This document shows positions 5,753-12,809 of a DNA stretch of 12,809 bases, one piece after another. This stretch comes from JBGSKY01 sp041740995. Its GTDB lineage: Bacteria; Planctomycetota; Planctomycetia; Pirellulales; Pirellulaceae. The notes under the pieces are model-generated. The model worked only from the letters and a program-made list of their open reading frames with translations. It did not search any database and had not been told where the DNA came from. Position 1 is the stretch's first letter. Every line of letters starts with the position of its first letter. The DNA lies in the NCBI GenBank assembly GCA_041740995.1, contig JBGSKY010000234.1:1-12809 (forward strand), read 5' to 3'. The translations under genes and the position numbers were made by a program.

Positions 5753-7857
5753 CAGTTCACCACTAACTCTTGAAGCAGTTGGTCGCGCACATTGTCCCAG
5801 TTACGGTGCAATTCAATGTACTCGCGGGCTTGACGACTTGCGTCACTGATGTCGAGGCCAAGCAATGGTCTAAGAGTGTTTACCAAATCATCTGGACGCA
5901 ATTTCGCGGAAGAGAAAAACCTTCCATTCAGATCGACGATTTGCGTCCCGTCGATCGGGATTCGCTTCCATGGATTCACTTCAGTCATCGGGGCCATGTC
6001 GGTTGTAATTAGTGGCATCCCCGCTGCCTGACATTCGAGAAGCGAAAGTCCTAGCCCTTCATAATGGCTCGGATTAACACAAACATCACCTAGCTTGTAT
6101 AGATCGAATTCGCTTGAACAGGAAGATGCAAGCTGAATGTTTGACGGAAGAGGATTGGGTAAAGGTGTGAGCGAGCGAATCGTGAATTGTAAATCTGGAG
6201 CCATGTCAGCGGCTTCGATTATAAGTTCCAAACCTTTCCGCGAATATCGGACAGGTTCTCCGGTCAACGTATTCGGGCGACCTCCGCCCCAGCCGTTGAC
6301 AAAGAGAAAGTTTTGACAACTGGAACGAATTCGCACAGGAAACTTGGAAACTTCAACTGGCCATGGAAAGTGAACCGTTTTCCAACCATAACCATATCGC
6401 TCTGCCCAATCGGAAACCATCAATTCGGCATGTCGCGTAGGGCAGATCATCAGATCTACAAACTGCAACCATGGCAATTCCGGCTGAAGCCACTCCCACA
6501 TCGGAACACACGCAACTTGTAACCCGGCATGCGCAGCCAACATAGGCAATTGCTCGATACAAGGGTGTTCGGCAAAGATCAGCCAGTCAAGAGACTTCAA
6601 CCAACGTTGAATAGACTCTGGAGTTGTATCGAAGGTAAGTTTGGGGCTATGTCCTCTGAACACTGTTTTTTGTCTTGGCAAGGTGGGGTGTTGCGGACAC
6701 AGCCACTCCCGGATGTCAAGATTTCGAACCAGTTGCCGATTGATCGTTCCTAGCCCCGTCACCGTGTTCCACCCGACCAAGCCGATAGCTGCACGACGAT
6801 GCTTAGCTGGACGCCATGTAGGAATCGCTTTGATATCGTCTACTGCATCTGCAAAGTTTCGACCGTCAACCGCAGAATAGATGGATGATATTTCACCAAC
6901 ATGCTGGACGAGCGACGGTGTGTGATAAGCGATGCCCTGTCCTGTCCGCTGTAACCAACCGCCAATAACGGCATCATCCGAAAAAGATCGCAGTTGCAGT
7001 TCACGTAGAACGTGAGGATCGGAAAGAAACAATTGAAGAATATCTTTACGGAAGACGATGGCTTGTGCACCGCAAACGCGCTGGACACCTGGAGAGATAA
7101 CTCTCCAGCCACTCGTATTCATCGCATGTATTTTCGGCGTAAAAAGCGAAACAATGCCGTTTCCAAGCGGCCAAAACTGCTCCTCGCACCATTGCCGAAG
7201 TCCGATCGCTGCGACGATGTCGTCTTGAAAAACTGCATACGCATCAGCACCGGGTGTCTCTTCAAGCAAAGTGGAAAGACACGCGTAGAAGTTAAGCATA
7301 TTTCCGTGTCGACGCGACCTGCGAGTTACCAGTGCAGAGTCAACATCAGTCGGGATGGGTGTGTTTGGTTCGGCGAAGACCCTTATATTTTCGAACCCAG
7401 CACGTCTCAGACTAAATAGAGAAGTTTCAATTCTCGAATTTGTCCGCGGTGCCGTTAACATCGCACTTGCCCAAGTGAATTTGTCGGCGTCTGAGCTCTC
7501 TTTCGATAAATTGTGCGAGACGGGAAAGGTACGTTCTGTTTCTTCGCGAACGATTAGACTGAGCTGGTCGATCGCGCATTCAAGCAAGACTTTTGCTTGG
7601 GACCGTGTCTTGAGGTCGATATGGTTTTCTGATTTTAGAATTCTCTGAGACGCATCATAAAGCAGCGATGCGATGACTGGATTCATTTCCCCAGGTCCAC
7701 GCAGTGTCTGGCAACAAGCCTCACAGATATCGCGTTCGACATGACAGTCCGCGTTCGGAAGCGAAATAGTTAATCGCTGAAGAAAAAAACAAGTGGCCGC
7801 GTTCTGGTAGCTTACAACTTGTCGCTCCTGACAGTCTTCTGGTAAACAGGCCATCAC
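5752..7857 (-). CDS. Bifunctional glycosyltransferase: four-cysteine module, GT-A-like domain and GT4-like GT-B domain
   Basis: The N-terminal module carries Cys9, Cys23, Cys45 and Cys48 (RDICEACC) followed by MNPVIASLLYDAS, closely matching the downstream 367-aa protein. Residues 128-328 are a GT-A-like domain with AVFQDDIVA (QDD 211-213) and HTPSLVQHVGEISSI (312-326). Residues 354-700 are a GT-B enzyme of the GT4 type: a glycine loop (IGLVGWNTVTGLGTIN), FLFVNGWGGG (517-526), and NPSHYEGLGLSLLECQAAGM with the EX7E pair Glu600/Glu608 that binds the nucleotide-sugar donor. Two transfer steps in one chain suggest consecutive sugar additions. The frame opens with GTG at 7857, but ATG at 7854 sits in a TGATG overlap with the upstream 111-aa gene and is the likelier start (700 aa). 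The stop overlaps the next gene the same way. Substrates are unknown. Confidence 0.85.
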   Translation of the reverse strand: MMACLPEDCQERQVVSYQNAATCFFLQRLTISLPNADCHVERDICEACCQTLRGPGEMNPVIASLLYDASQRILKSENHIDLKTRSQAKVLLECAIDQLSLIVREETERTFPVSHNLSKESSDADKFTWASAMLTAPRTNSRIETSLFSLRRAGFENIRVFAEPNTPIPTDVDSALVTRRSRRHGNMLNFYACLSTLLEETPGADAYAVFQDDIVAAIGLRQWCEEQFWPLGNGIVSLFTPKIHAMNTSGWRVISPGVQRVCGAQAIVFRKDILQLFLSDPHVLRELQLRSFSDDAVIGGWLQRTGQGIAYHTPSLVQHVGEISSIYSAVDGRNFADAVDDIKAIPTWRPAKHRRAAIGLVGWNTVTGLGTINRQLVRNLDIREWLCPQHPTLPRQKTVFRGHSPKLTFDTTPESIQRWLKSLDWLIFAEHPCIEQLPMLAAHAGLQVACVPMWEWLQPELPWLQFVDLMICPTRHAELMVSDWAERYGYGWKTVHFPWPVEVSKFPVRIRSSCQNFLFVNGWGGGRPNTLTGEPVRYSRKGLELIIEAADMAPDLQFTIRSLTPLPNPLPSNIQLASSCSSEFDLYKLGDVCVNPSHYEGLGLSLLECQAAGMPLITTDMAPMTEVNPWKRIPIDGTQIVDLNGRFFSSAKLRPDDLVNTLRPLLGLDISDASRQAREYIELHRNWDNVRDQLLQELVVN

Positions 7858-8189
7858 TTCAACTCTCGTTTAGTCGATTCCTTTTTGATAACCTGCCCAT
7901 TGTATCGACCTGGAATCGTAGGTGGAATTGACTCAAATCCAGGTCTACTAAAGTCAGATTCAAGATGCCAAGATCCGTCGCGGTAGACATAAACGGAAAA
8001 GCCACCGCGATGTTCTGAGTCTCGGTGTAAATACTCTGATGGGATCGATTGCTGGACACTGAGAGGGCGAGTCGAAATTCGCGCCAGAAGATTTTCCAGC
8101 AGACCGATTAGATTCCTGACTTGCAACACGAGAATGATCGCGGCCACGGCAATGGTTACCTGAGCTGCTGTCATGACGATTTCCAACAT
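7854..8189 (-). CDS. Small membrane-anchored protein with a conserved-looking C-terminal segment, function unknown
   Basis: This 111-residue protein has one strongly hydrophobic helix at about residues 5-25 (VMTAAQVTIAVAAIILVLQV), a polar linker, and a C-terminal segment FSVYVYRDGSWHLESDFSRP with PPTIPGRYNGQVIKK. That segment looks like a small folded domain rather than disordered tail, but I cannot name a family. AGGAA (8197-8201 on the minus strand) lies about 7 bases before the ATG and supports the start. Its stop codon shares a base with the ATG of the large glycosyltransferase (TGATG), so the two are probably co-translated. It may anchor or position the glycosyltransferases at the membrane. 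The 90 bases upstream (8190-8279) have no gene and could hold a promoter, although no convincing -35/-10 pair is seen. Confidence 0.75.
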   Translation of the reverse strand: MLEIVMTAAQVTIAVAAIILVLQVRNLIGLLENLLARISTRPLSVQQSIPSEYLHRDSEHRGGFSVYVYRDGSWHLESDFSRPGFESIPPTIPGRYNGQVIKKESTKRELK

Positions 8190-8279
8190 GCCTTTGTTCC
8201 TGTGTTACGATTTTAAGGGTTGCTTGAATCTTAAGACGCCCAGAAAAAGTAGTAAGGTTTTGAATTTCAATACAATCGA

Positions 8280-9212
8280 TCAATCAGAGGTATGTTTGAT
8301 CCGAACGATGCGGAACCCATTAATGCTAAAGCGATCCAGTGCGTTTGAATTCTCTAAACTAACATCAATTAAACGCGATGTAGACCGGTAATTCCCGCCT
8401 CTTCTTGTGTAAGCCATCGTACCAGAATTGGCATTTGGTACATGACACCACTCACCAGTATTTCCGTAGACGTCAAACAATCCAAAGGGATTTGGACGTT
8501 TGGTTCCAGTAGTCCAAAGGTGTTCTTGTGCGTTCTCCGCCCACCACGCATAGTCAGACAAATCCGCTGAAGTGGCCCCGTAAAAACTCCCAGATAGTAT
8601 TCCCGCTCTCGCGGCATATTCCCACTCCGTGTTGGTTGGTAACCGGAATCCCAATTGCTCATAGTTGATTGAATCAAGTCTCAAAGCAGGTCCAATTTCT
8701 TCGATCGGGGGATAAACGGTTTTATCGGGATCGAAGTTAGCTGACTGTTCGTTCAGCCAGCGGCAATACTTCATGGCATCATACAAGTTGATTTGATTCA
8801 TTGGACAGTCATCGGAAACGGTGACTGCAGTCGCCGGCGCATTATCTCGACGATATTTTTGGTACTGTCGAACAGAAACTTCGGTGGCACTAATTTCATA
8901 GTCATAGTTGATGGATTGGTTTGCAGTGGGGCGAATCTTGATCATGCAGAGTTGATTGGAAAGGATCTGCCAATTTCCGATTTGAGTTTCCATTGACGAC
9001 ATTTTATGCTGTTGTGTAGCCAGATATTGATCCTCGCCAATCATTCGCAATGCGTACTCAGTTGCAGAATGAACGGCCGCGGCCGGATCCATCTCAAAGA
9101 CGTTATACAAGAGACTACGAGCTTCTGCTTGCTGGGAATTTGACAAGGCTACGAATGTCTTTACGATCCCTAGAATTAACGATTGTCGCCCCAAGGGGGA
9201 GAACTGATTCAA
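8280..9212 (-). CDS. SUMF1/EgtB/PvdO (formylglycine-generating-enzyme-like) domain ORF, probably the detached C-terminus of the kinase
   Basis: As delimited from TTG at 9212 it has 310 residues. Residues 1-65 are helical, of HEAT-repeat type. The rest is an FGE-sulfatase-like domain: EVSVRQYQKY (111-120), GFRLPTNTEWEYAARAG (188-204), YAWWAENA (221-228), KRPNPFGLFDVYGNTGEW (238-255), RRGGNYRS (270-277) and GFRIVR (299-304). The C-terminal region lacks the cysteine pair of genuine formylglycine-generating enzymes, so catalysis of that reaction is unlikely; a binding or structural role is more plausible. TTG is a poor start, and the frame is open upstream to 9308 with coding-like sequence (KHLNDPDDARIRTCIIRHFG). 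In related planctomycete proteins these segments are one chain with the kinase. The unit therefore looks frame-separated rather than an independent gene. Confidence 0.8.
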   Translation of the reverse strand: MNQFSPLGRQSLILGIVKTFVALSNSQQAEARSLLYNVFEMDPAAAVHSATEYALRMIGEDQYLATQQHKMSSMETQIGNWQILSNQLCMIKIRPTANQSINYDYEISATEVSVRQYQKYRRDNAPATAVTVSDDCPMNQINLYDAMKYCRWLNEQSANFDPDKTVYPPIEEIGPALRLDSINYEQLGFRLPTNTEWEYAARAGILSGSFYGATSADLSDYAWWAENAQEHLWTTGTKRPNPFGLFDVYGNTGEWCHVPNANSGTMAYTRRGGNYRSTSRLIDVSLENSNALDRFSINGFRIVRIKHTSD

Positions 9213-9298
9213 ATGCTGTCGCCATTCCGCAGCGGTAAGATCTATTTCGCCGAAATGTCTGATGATGCACGTGCGAATACGAGCATCATCTGGATCGT

Positions 9299-9314
9299 TT
9301 AGGTGTTTTTAAAA
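9299..9314 (-). other. Frame-change junction between the kinase and SUMF1-like reading frames
   Basis: On the minus strand the kinase frame reads GAC CCT TTT AAA AAC ACC TAA and ends here. The -1 frame reads TAA AAA CAC CTA AAC GAT CCA and then stays open to the SUMF1 stop at 8280. The junction contains four Ts (9311-9314) followed by five As (9306-9310). One extra base in this tract would join the frames as ...TDPFKKHLNDPDD..., a natural HEAT-repeat continuation. A canonical in-frame X XXY YYZ slippery heptamer is not present. Confidence 0.7.
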
Positions 9315-12300
9315 GGGTCGGTTTCACCAAGTCTTCGGAGATATAGAACAGCTAGCGCTTTCCTTTCAATCAACGCCTGTGATTGCCAGGAGTCATCGAG
9401 AATCGGTTCAAGGCCTGCTTCCATACGAAGTAGCGGCAATAGGTCGTCTTGTCGCCGTACCGGGATGGAATCCAATGGCCGCCTAATCCATGATGGCGCC
9501 GCGAGAAGGACTTCTGCGAGTTCCGATTTATCGATGACGAAAGGGTCCGCTCGACAGAAATGGGCAATTAGGCTGGCAGCAAGGATCCGCTGATTGCTCT
9601 CCATTTCTGAGCTAAGACAAATGCGTTGTAGCCAAGACACAAGTTTTTTCCCAGCCGGCTGTAAGTCATTTATCCATGGTTCAAGAACAAGCGGATCGTT
9701 TGATAAGAGCCGAATGGTTAGCTGGCGACTTACCGATTCCCACTCAGCGGAATCGGATTGAAAGTCGGCCAAAACAGCTAACGCTTTCATGGTCCGATCC
9801 GGCGCGAGATCCTGTCGTTGGAGCTGTTGCCACAAGCGCTGACAGACTTCTTGTTTCCGTGAACGCAATTCATTTCGGATGAAAAGACTTTCATCGTGAT
9901 CACAATCCAGCAAGCGATTCACGATGATCGGCAGTCCACTCTGATCTAAAGAAATCAAACCGAGTAGGGCGCGCGTTTGAACAGCGGCGTCGGCGCTTTT
10001 CGCGAGCCGACGTAGCTCCGGCTCCCATACTGCCTGATCTGTCTTCTCCAAAATCCGGAGGATTGTCGGCACATGTTCGACCTGCACTTCACCGAGCTTA
10101 TTGATTTGCAGCGAAAGTTCGGACTGCGTAATCCTTTCGCGAATTTGAACAGAGATAAATGTAGCGCTTAAACCAATTGCCGTCAGCAAGACGCTGAAGA
10201 GCGTAAGTCGCTGAAGATGGTATCGTCGCGAAGTTCTCATCATCGCACGCTGCGACGTGTTCCAAGAGTTCGCATTGGTATACCGCAAAATTCCCAGCCA
10301 TTCCCAAAGCGTCGGGATCTGCTGCCTCTCGGGTCGATTCGACCACATCGCGGCGCGATCCTGAAGCCGCAGTTCCATCCGTCCACGCATTGTTTCGCGC
10401 TGTTTGCGCGTGAGCCACTCGCGCAGCGAAGGTACAAGATAATCGTGCGCGAGTTCGTAGAATCGTTCTGTTTTCTTATGAACATCATTGGAGATAACTG
10501 ACGACGATTCCAGATTCTCTTTGCCCGATGGATCGGTCAGCGTAATGATTCGCAGTCGACGATCAAGAATATTAATTAAATCGTCGAAATCGCGTGGCCG
10601 GTCTTGATATCCTGCTGCTAGCAATAATTCCGACCGAGAACGCATACGTCCTTTGATGTTCGTACCAGGTTCCGGAAGAAGCAAACTTAACACACCACGA
10701 ATTGCAGGTAGGTGATATCGGTGCTCCGGCGACGATGATCCCGCATCGAAGGTTTCTTCCAAGAACGAAACTCCGACTCCTTGGGCCCCACCTACTAATT
10801 TCAATGATCGAGATGTCCATTCCCGGCCCTTCATCATTTCAGCAAACAGCGATAGCCTAACAGGGATCACTTTTCCATCCTGAGATAAACCGTCAACGGC
10901 TTGCTTCAGGAAATCTTTCTCGTTCAATCCCCAATCCGATTCACGCGTTGGCAAGGCGCCAAATGCTCTGCCAAAAGCCCCTAGAACACTTCGTGCATGC
11001 CGCAAGGGGAGAAGGTCAATCGCGGCCGAGTTGTGACCATCTTGAAGCTCGCATTCAATTTCTCGCATAAATCTTAGGGTTGCCATCCAAAAATCGTCGC
11101 GAACGAGAATAAGGCATTGTATCGCTTCACCATCGCACTGTCGCAACGATTGAACCAAATCCAATGAGGCCTCCACTGGATTGGCTTGAAGCCATTGCTC
11201 GAATTGATCCAGGACAATCAAAACTTTTTTACCGGATGCGTTTGAACGGCGGCGACGAATGGCAGCAACCGTATCGCGCAGTGTCATGTTGGATGCGACT
11301 TGCGGTACATGGCGATGCAAACTGGCAAGCATTCTCGACTCAGTTTCCACAGGCGTCGCTTCGACATAAACGTGTGACACATTTGTTAGAAGTGGCAACA
11401 ATCCTGCTTTCACGAAGGAGGACTTCCCACAGCCCGAAGGTCCGCAAATCAATCCTACTGAAAATGGAGAAGTGGGATTAAGGTCGTCAATTTTATTGAT
11501 CCAGAAACGCAGACTTTCGGGAATACCATGCCTGTCTCTCGGGCCTGGAATCATTTCCAAAAAAAACGATGCATCGTGTGCATCGAACGAACGAAGGCCC
11601 TTGGGAACTATGAGTGGAGCGGGCGTTGATGGCTCAGACGAAACATGCGCCGTCGAGTCAGACAATGGCAGGACCCGCAAAGGCTCGACCGATTTTCGAC
11701 CGACCGAATCTAAGCTTGCATGGCAAGCGCAGAGGTCTTCAGCAAAGTCACGCGCAGTCGAATAACGATCGGATGCTCGTTTTGCAATTGCCTTCAAGCA
11801 GACGCGATCGAGTTCCCTCGAAATTGTGTCGTCTAATTGTCGAGGCGGTCTTGGATCGTAATTGATAATTTGGTCCAAGAGATCTTTTCGATTTGTTCCG
11901 ACGAACGGACGGCGTCCTGTTAGCAGCTCATACAAGAGTATTCCAAGGCTGAACACGTCGCTACGTCCATCAACGCGATGACCTTCGCCGCGAGCTTGCT
12001 CAGGAGACATGTAAGATGGCGTACCCGCAAAGCCATAAGAATCGCCATGACTGTGTTCTCGTAACGCCAAACCAAAGTCCGTTACGTATGCTTGGCCATC
12101 ACGATCCAGTAGAATATTACCCGGCTTGATATCTCGATGAACAACTCCATGTGTGTGTGCAAAATGTATCGCATCTGCAACAGTGGCAACGAGTTCAATA
12201 CTCTCAGACTTGGTAAGACTTGAATGGGATATGCGTTCTGAAAGTACGACGCCGTCAACAAATTTAGTCACAAAATAGAATGGAAAATTCTCGGATTCAC

Positions 12301-12760
12301 CCACATCATAAACAGGAACAATATGTGGGTGATCTAGCAGGGCAATCGTTTGTGCTTCCGCCAAGTACATGGAGATCGCGTCGTTTGCGAGCATGCGGCG
12401 CGGAACCTTGATTGCGACTTCCCTATTGAGCTTTTCGTCAGATGCAAGATACACTCGCCCGAAACCGCCTTCGCCTAAAATGCGTTTTACACGATATCGG
12501 CCAATCTGCGATGGAGTGCCGCCTTGGTTAAAACGATCCGGCTGGGCAGGTGTGACTGTGGTGTGTAAGCCAAATTGCGAGCTTCGAACTTGATAGCCAT
12601 CCACAGTCAGCTCTCGTGACTTTCCGGTACGATCACTCGATGAAGCGTCATCGCCTTTATGATTCGTCGGCTCGGAGCTCAATTGGTTTTTCCTTATCTC
12701 AGAGCAACTAAAATCAGGCATCAAAATCCCAGCTGGCAAACATTTGATTCCAACCGTCAC
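9299..12760 (-). CDS. Serine/threonine protein kinase fused to an nSTAND-type ATPase, a membrane helix and HEAT-like repeats
   Basis: This 1153-residue protein has a complete eukaryotic-like kinase domain at about 89-350. It shows the glycine loop GEGGFGRV (96-103), VAIK Lys118, helix-C Glu135, HRDIKPGN with catalytic Asp210, DFG at 228-230, and the activation segment GTPSYMSPEQ. Residues 395-785 are an nSTAND-like ATPase with Walker A GPSGCGKSS (440-448), Walker B VLIVLDQFEQW (513-523, Asp518) and a C-terminal HDYLVPSLREW (772-782). A membrane helix spans about 853-873 and HEAT-like helices follow to the end. It should phosphorylate Ser/Thr, with ATP- and ligand-controlled switching by the STAND part. 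The frame opens at GTG 12760 (GGGAAG just upstream; GTGA overlap with a possible upstream gene). ATG at 12721 (Met14), with GGGA upstream, is an alternative. The C-terminus ends abruptly where homologous architectures continue into the SUMF1-like domain. Confidence 0.93.
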   Translation of the reverse strand: MTVGIKCLPAGILMPDFSCSEIRKNQLSSEPTNHKGDDASSSDRTGKSRELTVDGYQVRSSQFGLHTTVTPAQPDRFNQGGTPSQIGRYRVKRILGEGGFGRVYLASDEKLNREVAIKVPRRMLANDAISMYLAEAQTIALLDHPHIVPVYDVGESENFPFYFVTKFVDGVVLSERISHSSLTKSESIELVATVADAIHFAHTHGVVHRDIKPGNILLDRDGQAYVTDFGLALREHSHGDSYGFAGTPSYMSPEQARGEGHRVDGRSDVFSLGILLYELLTGRRPFVGTNRKDLLDQIINYDPRPPRQLDDTISRELDRVCLKAIAKRASDRYSTARDFAEDLCACHASLDSVGRKSVEPLRVLPLSDSTAHVSSEPSTPAPLIVPKGLRSFDAHDASFFLEMIPGPRDRHGIPESLRFWINKIDDLNPTSPFSVGLICGPSGCGKSSFVKAGLLPLLTNVSHVYVEATPVETESRMLASLHRHVPQVASNMTLRDTVAAIRRRRSNASGKKVLIVLDQFEQWLQANPVEASLDLVQSLRQCDGEAIQCLILVRDDFWMATLRFMREIECELQDGHNSAAIDLLPLRHARSVLGAFGRAFGALPTRESDWGLNEKDFLKQAVDGLSQDGKVIPVRLSLFAEMMKGREWTSRSLKLVGGAQGVGVSFLEETFDAGSSSPEHRYHLPAIRGVLSLLLPEPGTNIKGRMRSRSELLLAAGYQDRPRDFDDLINILDRRLRIITLTDPSGKENLESSSVISNDVHKKTERFYELAHDYLVPSLREWLTRKQRETMRGRMELRLQDRAAMWSNRPERQQIPTLWEWLGILRYTNANSWNTSQRAMMRTSRRYHLQRLTLFSVLLTAIGLSATFISVQIRERITQSELSLQINKLGEVQVEHVPTILRILEKTDQAVWEPELRRLAKSADAAVQTRALLGLISLDQSGLPIIVNRLLDCDHDESLFIRNELRSRKQEVCQRLWQQLQRQDLAPDRTMKALAVLADFQSDSAEWESVSRQLTIRLLSNDPLVLEPWINDLQPAGKKLVSWLQRICLSSEMESNQRILAASLIAHFCRADPFVIDKSELAEVLLAAPSWIRRPLDSIPVRRQDDLLPLLRMEAGLEPILDDSWQSQALIERKALAVLYLRRLGETDPFKNT

Positions 12761-12809
12761 TCAGCTTCCCAGAAATCCAAACTAGAAGCAACTTCCGCCG
12801 ACCATGAAC
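12757..12809 (-). CDS. Possible C-terminal tail of an upstream gene
   Basis: One minus-strand frame entering from the right edge encodes SWSAEVASSLDFWEAE and stops at 12757-12759. The stop TGA overlaps the kinase GTG in a GTGA arrangement. Another frame is also open, ending at a TGA that overlaps the kinase ATG at 12721, so the true frame is undecided. Only 17 codons are visible and no family can be named. Confidence 0.3.
   Translation of the reverse strand, partial: SWSAEVASSLDFWEAE

Noticed and set aside
7012..7419. 135-codon plus-strand frame opposite the large glycosyltransferase
   Set aside because: It lies entirely antisense to a well-supported glycosyltransferase domain, has no recognisable motif and has skewed composition typical of a shadow frame.
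9305..9314. Canonical programmed -1 frameshift heptamer at the kinase/SUMF1 junction
   Set aside because: The zero-frame codons are TTT AAA AAC. No X XXY YYZ heptamer lies in register: T TTT AAA and T AAA AAC each break the rule. No obvious downstream pseudoknot was recognised. Slippage or mutation on the homopolymer is left as the explanation.
10098..11481. Several open frames of about 80-106 codons antisense to the kinase gene
   Set aside because: The kinase frame has continuous, motif-rich coding sequence on the other strand. The antisense frames lack ribosome binding sites and recognisable domains.
1..12809. CRISPR arrays, insertion sequences, integrases or toxin-antitoxin pairs
   Set aside because: No repeat-spacer array, transposase, recombinase or typical small toxin/antitoxin pair was seen on either strand. 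The only mobile-like signal is the isolated palindrome at 3936-4007.

Overview
The window looks like chromosomal DNA of moderate GC content from a planctomycete, most likely Pirellulaceae-like. The main reason is a very large serine/threonine kinase fused to an nSTAND-type ATPase, a membrane helix and HEAT-like repeats, followed by a formylglycine-generating-enzyme-like (SUMF1/EgtB/PvdO) domain. That architecture is characteristic of planctomycetes. A secreted TlpA-type thioredoxin with EF-hand-like repeats, and a stand-alone tRNA-Ile/tRNA-Ala pair, fit the same picture. The assignment rests on recognising gene architectures, not on a database search.

Left part (1-3900). The left edge holds the first 59 codons of a minus-strand gene that looks like an AMP-binding acyl-CoA/acyl-ACP synthetase. 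It diverges from a small single-span membrane protein (407-721). The divergent spacer holds a strong stem-loop and a 10-codon leader ORF. A minus-strand tRNA-Ile(GAT)-tRNA-Ala(TGC) unit ends in a clear rho-independent terminator at 895-927. No rRNA lies beside it. Next come the plus-strand TlpA-like thioredoxin (1459-3408) and a small three-span membrane protein (3542-3826). The plus-strand block closes with a terminator-like hairpin and a separate, near-perfect 25-29 bp palindrome between convergent genes, which looks like a REP- or MITE-type element.

Right part (4024-12809, all minus strand). In transcription order it holds: possibly the tail of an upstream gene; the kinase/nSTAND/HEAT protein; the SUMF1-like ORF; a 111-aa membrane protein; a roughly 700-aa fused GT-A/GT-B glycosyltransferase; a 367-aa GT-A glycosyltransferase; and a SAM methyltransferase. 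The last four overlap end to end (TGATG stop/start overlaps and one 47-base overlap), so they are probably translated as a coupled unit. Both glycosyltransferases begin with the same four-cysteine module, a possible zinc-binding domain, so the pair looks duplicated and then diverged. A reasonable inference is that the unit builds and methylates a glycan or glycoconjugate, with the upstream kinase as a possible signalling partner.

The most notable observation is that the kinase and the SUMF1-like ORF appear to be two halves of one protein separated by a single-base frame change. The kinase frame stops at 9299. The SUMF1 frame is open upstream to 9308 with no ATG and reads as a natural HEAT-repeat continuation, and the junction lies in a T4-A5 homopolymer tract. 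This may be a real disruption, transcriptional slippage, recoding or a sequencing error.
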